Origin: Halomonas sp. CUBES01
GTDB taxonomy: Bacteria > Pseudomonadota > Gammaproteobacteria > Pseudomonadales > Halomonadaceae
Direction: 5' to 3'
Assembly: GCF_020991005.1 (NCBI RefSeq)
Contig: NZ_JAJLLW010000004.1
Span: forward strand, 1 to 64,000
Length of the DNA stretch: 64,000 nt
Shown here: in pieces, positions 1 to 10,257 of the stretch
Position numbering within the stretch: the stretch's first letter is position 1
How the letters are laid out: every line of letters starts with the position of its first letter
Notes under the pieces: generated by a model
The model's database searches: none
What the model was told of the DNA's origin: nothing
The model's input: the letters and a program-made list of their open reading frames with translations, nothing else
Translations under genes and position numbers: made by a program

Positions 1-2
1 TG

Positions 3-80
3 CAGAGTTCAGAATATGACATGGATACAACACCCTACCGGTTTGGTCAGGTGTTGCACTCAGAATTTGCGGCCGAGTAG
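3..80 (+). CDS. 3' end of an unidentified protein (partial)
   Basis: An open frame enters from the left edge and ends at a TAG at 78-80, directly before a strong terminator hairpin. About 25 residues are visible, ending in YRFGQVLHSEFAAE. The position before a bidirectional terminator and convergent to the AST operon supports a real gene end, but I do not recognise the family from so short a tail. Confidence 0.45.
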   Translation, partial: QSSEYDMDTTPYRFGQVLHSEFAAE

Positions 81-85
81 TATGC

Positions 86-114
86 AAAACGCCAAGGCAT
101 TGCCTTGGCGTTTT
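86..114. terminator. Bidirectional rho-independent terminator
   Basis: A 13-bp perfect stem (86-98 with 102-114) around a 3-nt loop has AAAA at one end and TTTT at the other, so it can terminate in both directions. It sits between the partial plus-strand gene and the end of the minus-strand AST operon. Confidence 0.9.
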
Positions 115-137
115 GGTTACTAGCTTAGCTTAAGCCC

Positions 138-1493
138 CTACCCCAACTGAAACGGGTAAACAGATCCAATGTTTAGCAACTGGGTAAGCTCATCCAGCGC
201 GGCTAGCGATTCTTCCGCGAGCTGCGGGTCGGCTAGATCATCAGGGGCTAAGCAATCGCGATAGTGGCGCTCCACCCATGCCGTCAGCTCATCATAGAGC
301 GCATCGGTGAGCAGCACGCGGCCGGTTAGCGCTGCTCGCTCTGCCTCGGAAAGAGCCACGCGCAGGCGCAGGCAGGCAGGGCCGCCGCCGTTGCGCATGC
401 TCTGCTTGACGTCCTTGACGATCACGTCGCTGATGGGGTTATTGCCCGCTAGCAGCGAATCCTGAATGGTGCGCCATACCGCCTCGCGTTCCTGGCATTC
501 GCCGGGCACCACCAGGGTCATGGTACCGTCCGGGTTGGAGAGCAGTTGCGAGTTGAACAGATACGATGCCACAGCGTCTTCCATGCTCACCGCCTCGACG
601 GGCACTCGCACGGGAATCAGCGGGCTGGCCATTTTGGCGCGTAGCGCATCGAGCGTGCCTTCTTCATCCAGAAAGGCCATTTCGTGGTAAAGCAGCACGG
701 GGCCGTTGCCCACGGCGATGACGTCGTTGTGGAACACGCCCGCGTCGATGGCGTCCGGGTGCTGTTGGGCAAACACCGTTTGTGCGTCCGTCAGCCCATG
801 CTGGCGCGCCACCGCCTGGCTGGCTTCCAGGGTTTGCCTTGCAGGATAGCGTTTTGGCTCTTTTTCACCGCCAAACGCCTGACGCCCATACACGAACAGG
901 TGCACGCCCGGCTCGCCGTATTCGCCGCATAGGCGGGTATGGTTGGCCGCGCCTTCGTCGGCAAAGGCGGGGGTGGCGGGCAGTACCGGGTGGTGGGCGA
1001 AGTGTTGTTCGTTGCGGAAAATCGCCTGCAGCACGCGGCCGGTGGTTTGCGGTTCTAAATAGCGGTGAAAGCTGGATTGCAGGTTGGCCGGCGTAAAATG
1101 TACCCGACTGTCCGGTGCATCCATGCTGGGCGTGATGGTACCCGCGTTGGCGGTCCACATGCTGGACGCTGAGCAGACCGCGCGCAGCAACTGAGGCGCC
1201 TCTTTGGCGGCGCGAGCCAGCACGTCACTATTGCTGCCGCTGAAGCCCAGATCGCGTAGCGCACTGATATCCGGCCGCTGCTGGGGTGGCAGAACGCCCT
1301 GGGCATAGCCCGCGTCCATCAGCGACTTCATCTTCAAGAGCCCCTGCAAGGCACCCTCTTTGGGGCTGGACACCAGGCCGCCGTGGCTCATGGAGGCGAC
1401 ATTGCCCACCGCCAGGCCCGAGTAGTTATGGGTCGGGCCGACCAGCCCATCGAAATTGACTTCCCTGACGCTGGTGATATCGATGGTACTCAC
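138..1493 (-). CDS. astB: N-succinylarginine dihydrolase
   Basis: Second step of the arginine succinyltransferase pathway: N2-succinylarginine is hydrolysed to N2-succinylornithine, CO2 and two ammonia, in the cytoplasm. The protein begins close to [17 protein letters not shown], the typical AstB N-terminus. It carries the His of DAGVFHNDV and, near residue 370, the Cys of [11 protein letters not shown], matching the catalytic Cys and His of this amidinotransferase-fold family. I chose the GTG at 1493, which overlaps the astD stop as GTGA and gives 451 residues, close to the usual length of about 447. The longer open frame to 1568 has no similarity to the family. It is the last gene of the operon, followed by a terminator. 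Confidence 0.93.
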   Translation of the reverse strand: MSTIDITSVREVNFDGLVGPTHNYSGLAVGNVASMSHGGLVSSPKEGALQGLLKMKSLMDAGYAQGVLPPQQRPDISALRDLGFSGSNSDVLARAAKEAPQLLRAVCSASSMWTANAGTITPSMDAPDSRVHFTPANLQSSFHRYLEPQTTGRVLQAIFRNEQHFAHHPVLPATPAFADEGAANHTRLCGEYGEPGVHLFVYGRQAFGGEKEPKRYPARQTLEASQAVARQHGLTDAQTVFAQQHPDAIDAGVFHNDVIAVGNGPVLLYHEMAFLDEEGTLDALRAKMASPLIPVRVPVEAVSMEDAVASYLFNSQLLSNPDGTMTLVVPGECQEREAVWRTIQDSLLAGNNPISDVIVKDVKQSMRNGGGPACLRLRVALSEAERAALTGRVLLTDALYDELTAWVERHYRDCLAPDDLADPQLAEESLAALDELTQLLNIGSVYPFQLG

Positions 1494-2962
1494 AGGCTGA
1501 CTCCTGGCGGCAGCGTGTCGGGCATTTCCAGGGTGTCGGCTTCCATGGACGCCACCGGGTAGGCGCAATAGTCTGCTGCATAGTAGGCGCTGGGACGGTG
1601 GTTGCCACTATCACCCACGCCACCGAAAGGGGCGTCGCCGGACGCACCGGTCGTCTGGCGGTTCCAGTTGACGATCCCGGCGCGAATGCGCAGCAGAAAA
1701 TCGTCCCAATCGGTTTGATCACCGCCAATTAACCCGGCGGAAAGCCCGTAACGGGTGTTGTTGGCAAGCTGTAACGCTTCATCCCAGTCGCTATACCGGT
1801 GGATTTTAAGCAGCGGGCCAAAGTGCTCCTCGTCGGGCACGTCCAAGCCGGTCACGTCGATCAGCGCAGGGCTGAGCAGGCTGGTATCGTCCTGTAGACG
1901 CTGCATACGATTGATCACCGTGCCGCCCATGGACTCCAGCTCATCCTGGGCCTTGAGCAGGCCATCCGCCGCCGCCACGCTGACCAACCCGCCGAAGAAC
2001 GGCGCGGGCTCTTCCTCGAACTGGCCCGCCACGTGCAGCTTGCCGATCGCGTCAGACAACGCGTCGATCAGCCTGTCACCGACTTCACCCTTTGGCACCA
2101 TCAAGCGCCGCGCACAGGTGCAGCGCTGGCCGCCGGAAAGAAACGCCGACTGCAGAATGCTCAGCACCGCCGCCCGCTCATCTTCCACATCTTTCACCAC
2201 CAGAGGGTTGTTGCCGCCCAGCTCCAGCGCGAGGATTTTATCCAGTTGACCGGCAAACTGCTGGTGGAGCATACCGCCCACCTTGGCGCTGCCGGTAAAC
2301 AGCAGGCCATCGATATCCGGATTGCCCGCCAGCGCCTGCCCCACCGCTACGCCGCCTTGCACGAGGTTGATGACACCTGCGGGCAGACCGGCTTCCAGCC
2401 AGCACTGCAGGGTTAGATCGGCGGTCAGCGGCGTCTGGTCGCTGGGCTTGAAGACCACACAGTTTCCCGCCAACAGCGCGGGTACCATGTGGCCGTTGGG
2501 CAGGTGACCAGGGAAATTGTAGGGGCCAAACACCGCCATCACACCGTGGGGACGGTGGCGCAGCACGGCTTTGGCGCTGCCGACGTCTTTTTCCCGTTCG
2601 CCGGTGCGCTCATGGTAGGCCTTGAGTGAAAGCGCCACTTTACCGATCATTGCGCCCACTTCGGTGCGCGCTTCCCAGAGCGGCTTGCCGGTCTCGGAGG
2701 CAATGGCGACGGCCAAGGCTTCGCGGCGGGCGGTCAGCACCTCGACAAAACGCTCGACCAGCGCCTGGCGTTCGGCAAACGGCGTACGCGCCCAGTCGGG
2801 AAAGGCGCCGCAGGCCGCGTTGATCGCGGCGGCGACCTGCTCGCTAGACGCCTCGGCCCCCTGCCATAGCAGCGACGCGGAAACCGGGTCGTGCTTGGTC
2901 AGCGTATCGGCTTCGCCCGCGACCCAGGCGCCATTGATCAGTTGCTGCTGTTGGGCGTGCAT
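1490..2962 (-). CDS. astD: N-succinylglutamate 5-semialdehyde dehydrogenase
   Basis: Oxidises succinylglutamic semialdehyde to succinylglutamate with NAD(P)+, the fourth step of the AST pathway. It is a 490-residue aldehyde dehydrogenase with the glutamate motif LELGGNNP and the nucleophile Cys in [10 protein letters not shown], the signature that separates AstD from general ALDHs. An AGGAGA ribosome site precedes the ATG. It lies 36 nt after aruG, and its TGA overlaps the GTG of astB, so the two are probably translationally coupled. All expected catalytic residues are present. Confidence 0.95.
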   Translation of the reverse strand: MHAQQQQLINGAWVAGEADTLTKHDPVSASLLWQGAEASSEQVAAAINAACGAFPDWARTPFAERQALVERFVEVLTARREALAVAIASETGKPLWEARTEVGAMIGKVALSLKAYHERTGEREKDVGSAKAVLRHRPHGVMAVFGPYNFPGHLPNGHMVPALLAGNCVVFKPSDQTPLTADLTLQCWLEAGLPAGVINLVQGGVAVGQALAGNPDIDGLLFTGSAKVGGMLHQQFAGQLDKILALELGGNNPLVVKDVEDERAAVLSILQSAFLSGGQRCTCARRLMVPKGEVGDRLIDALSDAIGKLHVAGQFEEEPAPFFGGLVSVAAADGLLKAQDELESMGGTVINRMQRLQDDTSLLSPALIDVTGLDVPDEEHFGPLLKIHRYSDWDEALQLANNTRYGLSAGLIGGDQTDWDDFLLRIRAGIVNWNRQTTGASGDAPFGGVGDSGNHRPSAYYAADYCAYPVASMEADTLEMPDTLPPGVSL

Positions 2963-2998
2963 GATTGTCTCCTAGACATTACCGAACGAATATCGAGC

Positions 2999-4030
2999 TC
3001 AGGTTTCCAGCAAGCGAACCTGGTCACCGGTGGTGACCCCGAGGCGTCTGGCTTCCTGCTGGCTAAGCACAATGGTGTTGTCGTGGGTGGGCGCGCGGCC
3101 TATCCAGCTGGCCGTGAAGCTGAGCATGTCGGAGGTGGCGGCCAGCCAGCGGCTGACGCTCTCGTCGGCGGCGTTATCGGCCACTTCCACCTGGCAGAGC
3201 CGGGAATTACGAATCGCGCGCACGTCCTCAATGTAGGCTTCCACCGTCGGGCCACCGTCGAAGATATCGATGTAGCCTTCCCAGCGCAGCCCTTCCTTCT
3301 TGAGCATTTCCAGCGCCGGACGGGTATGCCGATGCACCTGGCCAATGCAGGCCCGCGCCTCTTCCGACATGAAGGTGGTATAGATCGGGAACTTGGGCAT
3401 CAACTCGCCAATAAAGCTCTTTTGCCCCAGGCCGGTCAGGCGGTCGGCTTCATTGAAATCCATGGGGAAAAAGTGCTTGCCCAGGCTTTCCCAGAAGGGG
3501 CTGGTGTTGTGCTCGTCAAATACGCCGCGCATTTCCGCCAGCACTTTATCGGGGAAACGGTCGCGGAACTGGGCGATAAACAGCCAGCGCGCCTTGGAGA
3601 GCAGCGCACCGTTGCGCAGGTGCTTGTTGGCCTCGCCGCGGTATTCCGGGCGCAGAAACAGCGAGCACACTTCGGCATCGCCGGTATGGTCGGAGCTCAG
3701 GAACAGCGTGTCGATGGTGCGATGCAGATCCAGCTGAACCGAAGAGTGTGCCAGGGTGCCCAGCCGATAGTTGTAAAACGGCACTTCACGACCTACCTGA
3801 CCTTCAATGGCGCAGCAGCCGGCGAGTTCGCCGCTGTCGTCGTCTTCGAGCACGAAGAAATAAAGCCGGTCGTCGACCGGGGTGCGCTCTTCAAAGGCGC
3901 GGGCAGCGGCTTCAATCTTGCCGGCCAGGAACTCACGGTTGTCCGGCAGCGAGGTAAAGCCTACGCCGGCCTGCTGCGCAAGCGCCTGAAGCCCATCCAG
4001 ATCGTCTCGGGCAATGGGTCGAATGCGCAT
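2999..4030 (-). CDS. aruG: Arginine N-succinyltransferase, beta-type subunit
   Basis: Transfers succinyl from succinyl-CoA to the alpha-amino group of arginine, the entry step of the pathway. It is a 343-residue AstA-family GNAT-fold protein; the N-terminus with IRPIARDDLDGLQALA and the block with FPIYTTFMSEEA are typical. It is the second of two adjacent paralogues, the arrangement known in pseudomonads where AruF and AruG form a heteromer. Its ATG overlaps the stop of aruF by one base (TAATG), which suggests coupled, equimolar synthesis. Confidence 0.92.
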   Translation of the reverse strand: MRIRPIARDDLDGLQALAQQAGVGFTSLPDNREFLAGKIEAAARAFEERTPVDDRLYFFVLEDDDSGELAGCCAIEGQVGREVPFYNYRLGTLAHSSVQLDLHRTIDTLFLSSDHTGDAEVCSLFLRPEYRGEANKHLRNGALLSKARWLFIAQFRDRFPDKVLAEMRGVFDEHNTSPFWESLGKHFFPMDFNEADRLTGLGQKSFIGELMPKFPIYTTFMSEEARACIGQVHRHTRPALEMLKKEGLRWEGYIDIFDGGPTVEAYIEDVRAIRNSRLCQVEVADNAADESVSRWLAATSDMLSFTASWIGRAPTHDNTIVLSQQEARRLGVTTGDQVRLLET

Positions 4031-5094
4031 TACATTTCTCCTTCATCGAGGGCGTCCACCGCGCTCGGCAGGGTCAACGGCGCTGCCAGCACCGCGCGAC
4101 CCTCTTCAACGCCCAGGCGCTCGGCATGCTCGGGGGACAGCATCAGCTGACCGGTGGGCGACAGCGCATAGCGCGCCACAATGCAGCAAAAGCCATCCAG
4201 CTTCTGATTGGCAATCATCGCCGGTTCCGCATCGGGCAAGGCATGTTCGGGGCGAATTCGCACCGGATGCCAGGCGGCGCGACGGAACGTTTCCAGCTGC
4301 TCGCGCTCGGTCTTGACGATCGGCCCGGCATCGAAAATATCCACGTGGCGGGAACGCACGAAGCCTTCCGCCAGCATTTCTTCCAGAGGCTCCTCGTGAG
4401 CGGGGTGCTCCCGGCCAATGGCCGCCCGCGCCTGGGGGGTCAACAGCGGCAGGTAAAGCGGAAACTGCGGCATGACCTCGGCGATAAAGCTTTTCGAGCG
4501 CACCCCGGCAATATGATTCATCTCCTGGAAACTGCGCGCAAAAAAGTGCCGGCCGACGCTTTCCCAGAACGGAGATTCGCTGCGCGTATCCAGATAGCCG
4601 GGGAACGCCACCGCCAGAATGCGCGAAAAGCGCTCCGGATACTGGGCGATAAACATCAGCCGCGCGCGACGCAGCAGGCTTTCCGCGCTGGTGCCCTTGT
4701 AGCGGGGGTCAAGCGACAGCGCGCAGAGCAGCGTGGCATCCGAGACTTCGTGGGATAGCGCCAAGGTCTGCACTTCGCGGCGTACGTTGAGCTGCTGCGA
4801 GGCGTGAATCAACGTTTCCTGACGGTAGGTATAATACGCCTCGTTGGCGCCCGCCTGGGCGCGAATGGTCGCCGTCCCCAGGACTTCCTCGCGGGCATCG
4901 TCCGCCAACACAAACGTATAGTGCTCGTTGCCGGGGAACTCCACCTCGTCATTGAAGGCGGCCTCGGAGCGCATAATACGCTCCTCGAGCCGCTCGCGGT
5001 TGGCGGGCAGGTTGGTGAGCCTGGGCACCGCGTGCTCGGCCAGTTGCTCCAGCGCCGGCAGGTCCGCCATTTTTACCGGTCGAATTACCAGCAT
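4030..5094 (-). CDS. aruF: Arginine N-succinyltransferase, alpha-type subunit
   Basis: AstA-family partner of AruG in the first step of arginine catabolism. The segment starting MLVIRPVKMADLPAL is the normal family N-terminus. I prefer the ATG at 5094 because an AGGGGA site lies about 8 nt upstream, giving 354 residues. An upstream ATG at 5136 overlaps the aruC stop as ATGA but has no clear ribosome site and would add 14 residues not usual for the family. Either start keeps the gene tightly coupled in the operon. Confidence 0.9.
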   Translation of the reverse strand: MLVIRPVKMADLPALEQLAEHAVPRLTNLPANRERLEERIMRSEAAFNDEVEFPGNEHYTFVLADDAREEVLGTATIRAQAGANEAYYTYRQETLIHASQQLNVRREVQTLALSHEVSDATLLCALSLDPRYKGTSAESLLRRARLMFIAQYPERFSRILAVAFPGYLDTRSESPFWESVGRHFFARSFQEMNHIAGVRSKSFIAEVMPQFPLYLPLLTPQARAAIGREHPAHEEPLEEMLAEGFVRSRHVDIFDAGPIVKTEREQLETFRRAAWHPVRIRPEHALPDAEPAMIANQKLDGFCCIVARYALSPTGQLMLSPEHAERLGVEEGRAVLAAPLTLPSAVDALDEGEM

Positions 5095-5132
5095 CCTCAA
5101 CGTCCCCTGTGGTGTGGCTGCGTGCGGCTCGC

Positions 5133-6347
5133 TCATTCGGCGGCCACCAACCGCCCGATGGCGCGATCCAGACGGGCCATGCCTTCCGCAATGTCCGCTT
5201 CAGGGATCACCAGCGACGGCGCCATGCGCAGCACGTTGGGACCGGCAATCAGCGCCATCAGGCCTTCCTCGATCGCCAGCGGCAGAATGTCCTTGGCGCG
5301 GCCTTCGAAGGCATCCGACATCTGCGCGCCCATCAGCAGCCCCATGCCGCGAATCTCCTTGAACACACCATATTTGCGATTGATGGTCTCAAGATGTTCG
5401 CGGAACAGATCGTGGCGTTTCTTGACGCCCTCGAGCACCTCGGGGGTGTCGATGAACTCCACCGCCGCAAGCGCCACCGCCGACGCCAGGGCGTTGCCGC
5501 CATAGGTGGAACCGTGGGTGCCGATCGCCAGGGACTTGGCGACCGCATCGGTCGCCAGCATGGCACCGATAGGGAAGCCGCCACCGAGGGATTTGGCGCT
5601 GGTGAGAATATCCGGGGTAATGCCGTAATTTTTATACGCGTAGAGCTCGCCGCTGCGGCCCACGCCGGTCTGCACCTCGTCGAAGATCAAAAGCGCCTGG
5701 TGTTCGTCGCACAGGTCGCGCAGCCCCTGGAGAAAGTCTTGCGTGCCGGGCACGATGCCGCCCTCGCCCTGCATGGGCTCGACCATGATCGCGCAGGTGT
5801 CGTCGCCCACCAGCGCACGCACGCTTTCCAGGTCGTTGTAGGTGGCGTGCAGAATGCCGCCCGGCACCGGGCCAAAGCCCTGGGAGTACTTGGGCTGACC
5901 GCCCACGCTCACGGTAAAGAAGGTGCGCCCGTGAAAGGACTGATAGAACGAGATGATCTTGTCCTTGTGCTCGCCGTGGTGATCCACCGCCCAGCGGCGC
6001 GCCAGCTTCAGCGCGGCTTCGTTAGCTTCACCGCCGGACGAACACAGAAACGCCTTGTCGGCAAAGGTGCGCTCGACCAGCGCCTTGGCGAGATTGAGCG
6101 CAGGCTCGTTGGTGAATACGTTGGCGAGGTGCCAGAGCTTTTCGCCCTGGGCCTTGAGGGCATCGACCAGCACCGGGTGGCAATGGCCCAGGGAGTTGAC
6201 CGCGATGCCCCCGGCGAAATCGATATATTCGCGCCCCTCCTGGTCCCACAAGCGGCTGCCTTCACCACGCACCGGAATGACCTGCTGCGGCGAGTAGTTG
6301 GGCGTCATGTAGTGATCGAAATCCTGACGGCTTGGGGTGTGGCTCAT
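5133..6347 (-). CDS. aruC: Succinylornithine / acetylornithine aminotransferase
   Basis: PLP-dependent class III aminotransferase of 404 residues that converts succinylornithine to succinylglutamic semialdehyde; in pseudomonads the same enzyme also serves acetylornithine in arginine synthesis. The PLP lysine lies in TSAKSLGGG near residue 250, and the cofactor-contact Asp in [20 protein letters not shown] ribosome site lies at 6356-6361. It heads the operon, and a TATACT -10-like element is visible in the upstream region shared with the divergent SDR gene. The operon lacks an astE/aruE gene inside this window. Confidence 0.93.
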   Translation of the reverse strand: MSHTPSRQDFDHYMTPNYSPQQVIPVRGEGSRLWDQEGREYIDFAGGIAVNSLGHCHPVLVDALKAQGEKLWHLANVFTNEPALNLAKALVERTFADKAFLCSSGGEANEAALKLARRWAVDHHGEHKDKIISFYQSFHGRTFFTVSVGGQPKYSQGFGPVPGGILHATYNDLESVRALVGDDTCAIMVEPMQGEGGIVPGTQDFLQGLRDLCDEHQALLIFDEVQTGVGRSGELYAYKNYGITPDILTSAKSLGGGFPIGAMLATDAVAKSLAIGTHGSTYGGNALASAVALAAVEFIDTPEVLEGVKKRHDLFREHLETINRKYGVFKEIRGMGLLMGAQMSDAFEGRAKDILPLAIEEGLMALIAGPNVLRMAPSLVIPEADIAEGMARLDRAIGRLVAAE

Positions 6348-6579
6348 GGGACGCTACCTCCAGTGGAGTAAAGGAATGAAAACAGTATAAGGCGGCAACG
6401 CGGTTGGCCGCTTTCAGCAATGGGACGGCAAATTATGAATAGCGACGTAGGTTGGTACACGTGCACGTTTAAGCGAATCACCTTGAAGAATCCGATAACT
6501 GCCCCATAGTCATTAGCAAGCTACAAGATTGTGCGTCGCTTGGCGAGGCACGGCTATTTTCGACCAGAGGAGCAAAAGC

Positions 6580-7374
6580 ATGCAGATTGATCTTAGCGGC
6601 AAGCACGCGATCATCACCGGATCCACCGCCGGTATCGGCTTTGCAATTGCCGAGGGGCTCGCCAACGCCGGGGCTGAGGTGGTCATCACCGGACGCACCC
6701 AGCAGCGCGTCGACGACGCCATCGCAACGCTCAAGCAGCACGCCCCCAACGCCAAGGCGACCGGTGTGGCCGCCGACCTGGGCACCGCCGAGGGCTGTCA
6801 GGCGCTGATCGACCAGCAGCCGGAGACCGACATCCTGATCAACAACGTGGGCATCTTCGGCCCGCAGGACTTTTTCGAGGTGGATGACGCCACCTGGCAG
6901 CAGTTCTTCGACGTTAACATCATGAGCGCCGTGCGTCTGTCGCGCCACTATGCGCTGGGCATGCGCGAGCGCAACTGGGGCCGCATCCAGTTCCTGTCCA
7001 GCGAGTCGGGCATCAACATTCCCAGCGAGATGGTTCACTACGGCATGACCAAATCGGCGCTGCTCTCGGTTTCGCGGGGTCTGGCGAAAGTATTGAGCGG
7101 CACCAATGTGACCGTCAACGCTATCCTGCCGGGGCCGACACGCTCCGAAGGGGTGCTCAACATGCTTGGCGAGATCGCCGAGAAAGAAGGCGTTTCCCAG
7201 CAGGAGGTGGAAGCGCGTTTCGTGCAGGAGAACCGCCCGTCGTCGATCATTCAGCGCCTGGCAACCCCCGAGGAAGTGGCCAGCATGAGTGTCTACGCGG
7301 CCTCACCCCAGGCCAGCGCCACCACAGGCGCCGCGCTGCGCGTGGAAGGCGGCATCGTCGATACGCTAACCTAA
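6580..7374 (+). CDS. Short-chain dehydrogenase/reductase
   Basis: Classical SDR of 264 residues. The dinucleotide-binding TGSTAGIG is at residues 13-20, NNVG follows the fourth strand, the catalytic Ser is in LSSESG and the catalytic pair is in YGMTK. The C-terminal half includes VNAILPGPTRSEG. The start at 6580 follows an AGAGGAG site. Substrate is not predictable from sequence. It is transcribed divergently from the AST operon and convergently with the GlxA-type regulator, whose stop it overlaps by 9 nt. Confidence 0.88.
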   Translation: MQIDLSGKHAIITGSTAGIGFAIAEGLANAGAEVVITGRTQQRVDDAIATLKQHAPNAKATGVAADLGTAEGCQALIDQQPETDILINNVGIFGPQDFFEVDDATWQQFFDVNIMSAVRLSRHYALGMRERNWGRIQFLSSESGINIPSEMVHYGMTKSALLSVSRGLAKVLSGTNVTVNAILPGPTRSEGVLNMLGEIAEKEGVSQQEVEARFVQENRPSSIIQRLATPEEVASMSVYAASPQASATTGAALRVEGGIVDTLT

Positions 7375-8343
7375 ACGTTCCTCCCTCGGCGTCATGCCGA
7401 AATGGTGACGATAGGCGGTGGAAAAGTGTGCCCCCGAAGAAAATCCGGTGGCAAATGCGATATCGCCTACTGCCCGGTCGCTCTCGCGCAGTTGCTTGCG
7501 CGCTTCCTGCAGGCGCAGGTCGAGGTAGTAGCGACTGGGCACTGCCTGCAGGTACTTCTTGAACAGCCGCTCCAGCTGGCGCCGGGAAATCCCTAGATGC
7601 TCGGCCAGCTCCAGCGTCGACAGCGGCTCCTCGATATTGACTTCCATCAGCGTCACGGCATCCACCAGACTCTGCGGCGCGTGGCCCAGGCGGCTGCGCA
7701 GCGGCACGTGCTGACGTTCGTCCGCCAGGCGAATGCGGTCGCAGACAAATTGCTCGGACACCTGCTCGGCCAGGCGTGCGCCATGATGCTCGCCAATCAA
7801 CGTCAGCATCATGTCCATGGCGGCGGTTCCGCCCGCGCAGGAAAGCCGGTCGCGGTCAATCTCAAACAGCTGCTGGGACAGCGTGACCTGGGGATAGGCC
7901 TGGGCAAACGCATCGAAGCGCTGCCAGGGCAGCGTGGCGCGGTAGCCTTCGAGCAACCCGCAGCGGGCCAGCACCTCGCTACCGCCGGCCAGCCCCCCAA
8001 GCTTCACCCCGCGCCCAAGATGCCCGCGCAGCCACTCATTGAGTTTGGCAGGCAGTGCATAAGGCAGCGGGGTCGGCGCGCAGACCAACAGCAGATCCAG
8101 CGGGCCAAGCGGGTTTTCAAGCGCGTGCTCGGCGAGTACTGAAAGCTGCGCGCCGCTGCGCACCGGTTCGCTATTCATACTCAGCGTCACGGTGTGATAA
8201 AGCATTTGCCCGCTGAGCTGGTTGGCCATCTGCAAGGGTTCCAGCGCGCTGGCATGGGCCAGCAGCGAAAACCCCGGCAGCAGCACAAACGCGACCCGCC
8301 GTCGCGAGGCGGCATGGGGAGAGTTGACTGCGCTATGCTGCAT
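7366..8343 (-). CDS. GlxA-family AraC-type transcriptional regulator
   Basis: A 325-residue regulator with an N-terminal DJ-1/PfpI-like (class I glutamine amidotransferase) domain in roughly the first 190 residues and a C-terminal AraC double helix-turn-helix (LSTLELAEHLGISRRQLERL, then a second helix pair ending HFSTAYRHHFGMTPRE). Relatives in pseudomonads control carnitine, glycine betaine or arginine catabolism; the specific role here is unknown. I prefer the ATG at 8343; a TTG at 8367 is an alternative. It lies near the AST operon, so a link to arginine or quaternary-amine use is possible but only inferred. Confidence 0.87.
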   Translation of the reverse strand: MQHSAVNSPHAASRRRVAFVLLPGFSLLAHASALEPLQMANQLSGQMLYHTVTLSMNSEPVRSGAQLSVLAEHALENPLGPLDLLLVCAPTPLPYALPAKLNEWLRGHLGRGVKLGGLAGGSEVLARCGLLEGYRATLPWQRFDAFAQAYPQVTLSQQLFEIDRDRLSCAGGTAAMDMMLTLIGEHHGARLAEQVSEQFVCDRIRLADERQHVPLRSRLGHAPQSLVDAVTLMEVNIEEPLSTLELAEHLGISRRQLERLFKKYLQAVPSRYYLDLRLQEARKQLRESDRAVGDIAFATGFSSGAHFSTAYRHHFGMTPREERLG

Positions 8344-8441
8344 GGGAAACCGCCGTGACGAAAACAAACCGCCATCTTAACCAATTGGTCGAGTAAAGGC
8401 AGCGACGGCGTCGCGGGGAAAAAAATACGCCGTGCAAATGC

Positions 8442-8469
8442 AAAAACGCCGGGCCAAAAGCCCGACGTT
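8442..8469 (-). terminator. Rho-independent terminator of fabV
   Basis: On the minus strand a 10-bp stem with one mismatch (8460-8469 with 8445-8454) is followed by five T residues. It lies about 40 nt after the fabV stop. Confidence 0.8.
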
Positions 8470-8510
8470 CTGCGATGACGCAACGCGCGTGTAGCGTCAG
8501 GGCCATACGC

Positions 8511-9716
8511 TTATAGGTTGACCACATCAAACTCGACCAGCGTGTCGACGTCGGCATCGTAGTCGACGTCGTCACGCTCAAAGCCAAACAGCTTCAGAAA
8601 CTCGTGCTTGTAGCCGGCGTAATCGGTGATCTCGAACAGGTTGTCGGTGGTCACTTCCGGCCACAGATCCTGGCAGGCCTGCTGGATATCGTCGCGCAGC
8701 TCCCAGTCATCCAGGCGTACGCGGCCCGCCTCGTCGGTCACCAGCTCGCCGCCCTGCGGGGCGTAGAGCCGCTCGCCGAATAGACGGTTGAGCTGATCGA
8801 TGGTGCCCTCGTGGACGCCCTGCTCTTTCATGATGCGATAGACCATGGCGATATACAGCGGCATGACCGGAATGGCCGCGCTGGCCTGGGTGACCACAGA
8901 CTTCAGCACCGCCACGTTGGCACCCCCACTGGTCTCTTTCAGCCTGGCATCGATTGCCGCGGCGGCACGGTCCAGGTCTTCCTTGGCTTTGCCGAGGGCA
9001 CCGTGCCAGTAAATCGGCCAGGTGATTTCCGTGCCGATGTAGCTGAACGCCACGCTGCGTGCGCCCTTGGCCAGCACGCCGGCCTGGTCGAGGGCGTCCA
9101 TCCACAGCTCCCAGTCCTCGCCGCCCATCACGGTGATGGTGTCGTCGATTTCCTGCTGGGTGGCGGGCTCCACCTCGGCTTCGATAATGGCGTCCTTGTT
9201 GGTGTCGATCGCCGTCGCCCGGTAGGTCTCGCCAATCGGCTTGAGGCTCGAACGCTTGAGCTCGCCGCTATCCGGCAGCTTGCGTACCGGGGATGCCAGC
9301 GAATACACCACCAGGTCGATTTCGCCCATGTCCTGCTTGATCAGCTCAATGGCTTTTTGCCGCGCTTCGTGGGAGAACGCATCGCCGTTGATCGACTTGC
9401 TGTAAAGGCCTTCCTGCTTGGCGAACTTGTCAAACGCCGCACTGTTGTACCAGCCTGCGGTACCGGGTTTGCTCTCGGTGGCCGGTTTTTCAAAGAACAC
9501 GCCCAGGGTATCGGCCCCATAGCCAAACGCAGCGGTGATCCGCGCCGCCAGGCCGTAACCGCTGGAAGCCCCGATCACCAGCACCTTCTTGGGCCCAGCG
9601 CTTTTATCCAGGTTGCGTGCGCGAGTGGCCTCGATCTGCTCGCGAACGTTCTGCTCGCAGCCGACCGGGTGGGTGGTCGTACAGATAAAGCCGCGTACTT
9701 TGGGTTTGATAATCAC
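8511..9716 (-). CDS. fabV: Enoyl-[acyl-carrier-protein] reductase FabV
   Basis: NADH-dependent reduction of trans-2-enoyl-ACP/CoA in fatty acid elongation. FabV is the triclosan-insensitive enoyl reductase. Diagnostic features: [15 protein letters not shown] at the N-terminus, GASSGYGLA for NADH binding and the Tyr-(8 residues)-Lys active site in [11 protein letters not shown] chose the GTG at 9716 because AGAGG lies 6 nt upstream and the protein then begins with the usual (M)IIKPKVRG at 401 residues. The ATG at 9737 adds seven residues and lacks a ribosome site. No other enoyl reductase is present in this window. Confidence 0.94.
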   Translation of the reverse strand: MIIKPKVRGFICTTTHPVGCEQNVREQIEATRARNLDKSAGPKKVLVIGASSGYGLAARITAAFGYGADTLGVFFEKPATESKPGTAGWYNSAAFDKFAKQEGLYSKSINGDAFSHEARQKAIELIKQDMGEIDLVVYSLASPVRKLPDSGELKRSSLKPIGETYRATAIDTNKDAIIEAEVEPATQQEIDDTITVMGGEDWELWMDALDQAGVLAKGARSVAFSYIGTEITWPIYWHGALGKAKEDLDRAAAAIDARLKETSGGANVAVLKSVVTQASAAIPVMPLYIAMVYRIMKEQGVHEGTIDQLNRLFGERLYAPQGGELVTDEAGRVRLDDWELRDDIQQACQDLWPEVTTDNLFEITDYAGYKHEFLKLFGFERDDVDYDADVDTLVEFDVVNL

Positions 9717-9868
9717 AGTGAACCTCTTCTTCGCCATAACGTGTTCGGTGTCGCACCGTCTATGAGTGACGCCATTCTAGCGGTCTCGGGCGGCGCTGTC
9801 CGCTATTGAGCTTATTGACCTTTCGCGTCAGGATATCGTTTTACCCAGACCGCCTGCGAGGCTTTATC

Positions 9869-10252
9869 ATGAACGCACAGCAGCTAGTCGATGAACGCGG
9901 TGATTTATGGTTGGCGCTGGCCCCGCTGTGGCTGGATCGCGAACCCAGCGAGCGCGACTATGCCCAGATGGTAGAGGTGGTAGAACGTTATCAGATGTCG
10001 TTTAAGGAATTGGAGTGGATGTTCCGGCTGGAAATGGCCCCGGTCATGGCCCGCTATCAGCTATCGATTGCCAGCGAATGGCGGCAGTTCAACGACCGCA
10101 AACTGATGCAACAGCTCGTCGGTCACAATTTACGTTTAACGGGCTGGCGTCGCAAAAGCTGGGCGCTGTTTTCCGGGCTGACCACAATGATGGTGCGCCA
10201 CCGCTGGAATGAGCTGATGAGCAGAGTGATGGTCGCCCGAGGCGAGACCTAA
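9869..10252 (+). CDS. Small conserved hypothetical protein
   Basis: A 127-residue protein with Trp/Leu-rich LWLALAPLWLDREPSE near the start and a basic C-terminal half. No signal peptide, membrane helix or catalytic motif is evident. The pattern of a short alpha-helical protein with an acidic 'ALAPLWLD' opening recalls small gammaproteobacterial proteins of unknown function, but I cannot name the family with confidence. The ATG at 9869 follows GCGAGG. It is divergent from fabV. Confidence 0.7.
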   Translation: MNAQQLVDERGDLWLALAPLWLDREPSERDYAQMVEVVERYQMSFKELEWMFRLEMAPVMARYQLSIASEWRQFNDRKLMQQLVGHNLRLTGWRRKSWALFSGLTTMMVRHRWNELMSRVMVARGET

Positions 10253-10257
10253 GAAAC

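Noticed and set aside
2891..4150. A 419-codon plus-strand open frame over aruG and astD
   Set aside because: Antisense to clear AST genes. Similar shadows lie opposite aruC (5109-6371) and the MDR gene (13575-14855); none has a recognisable motif.
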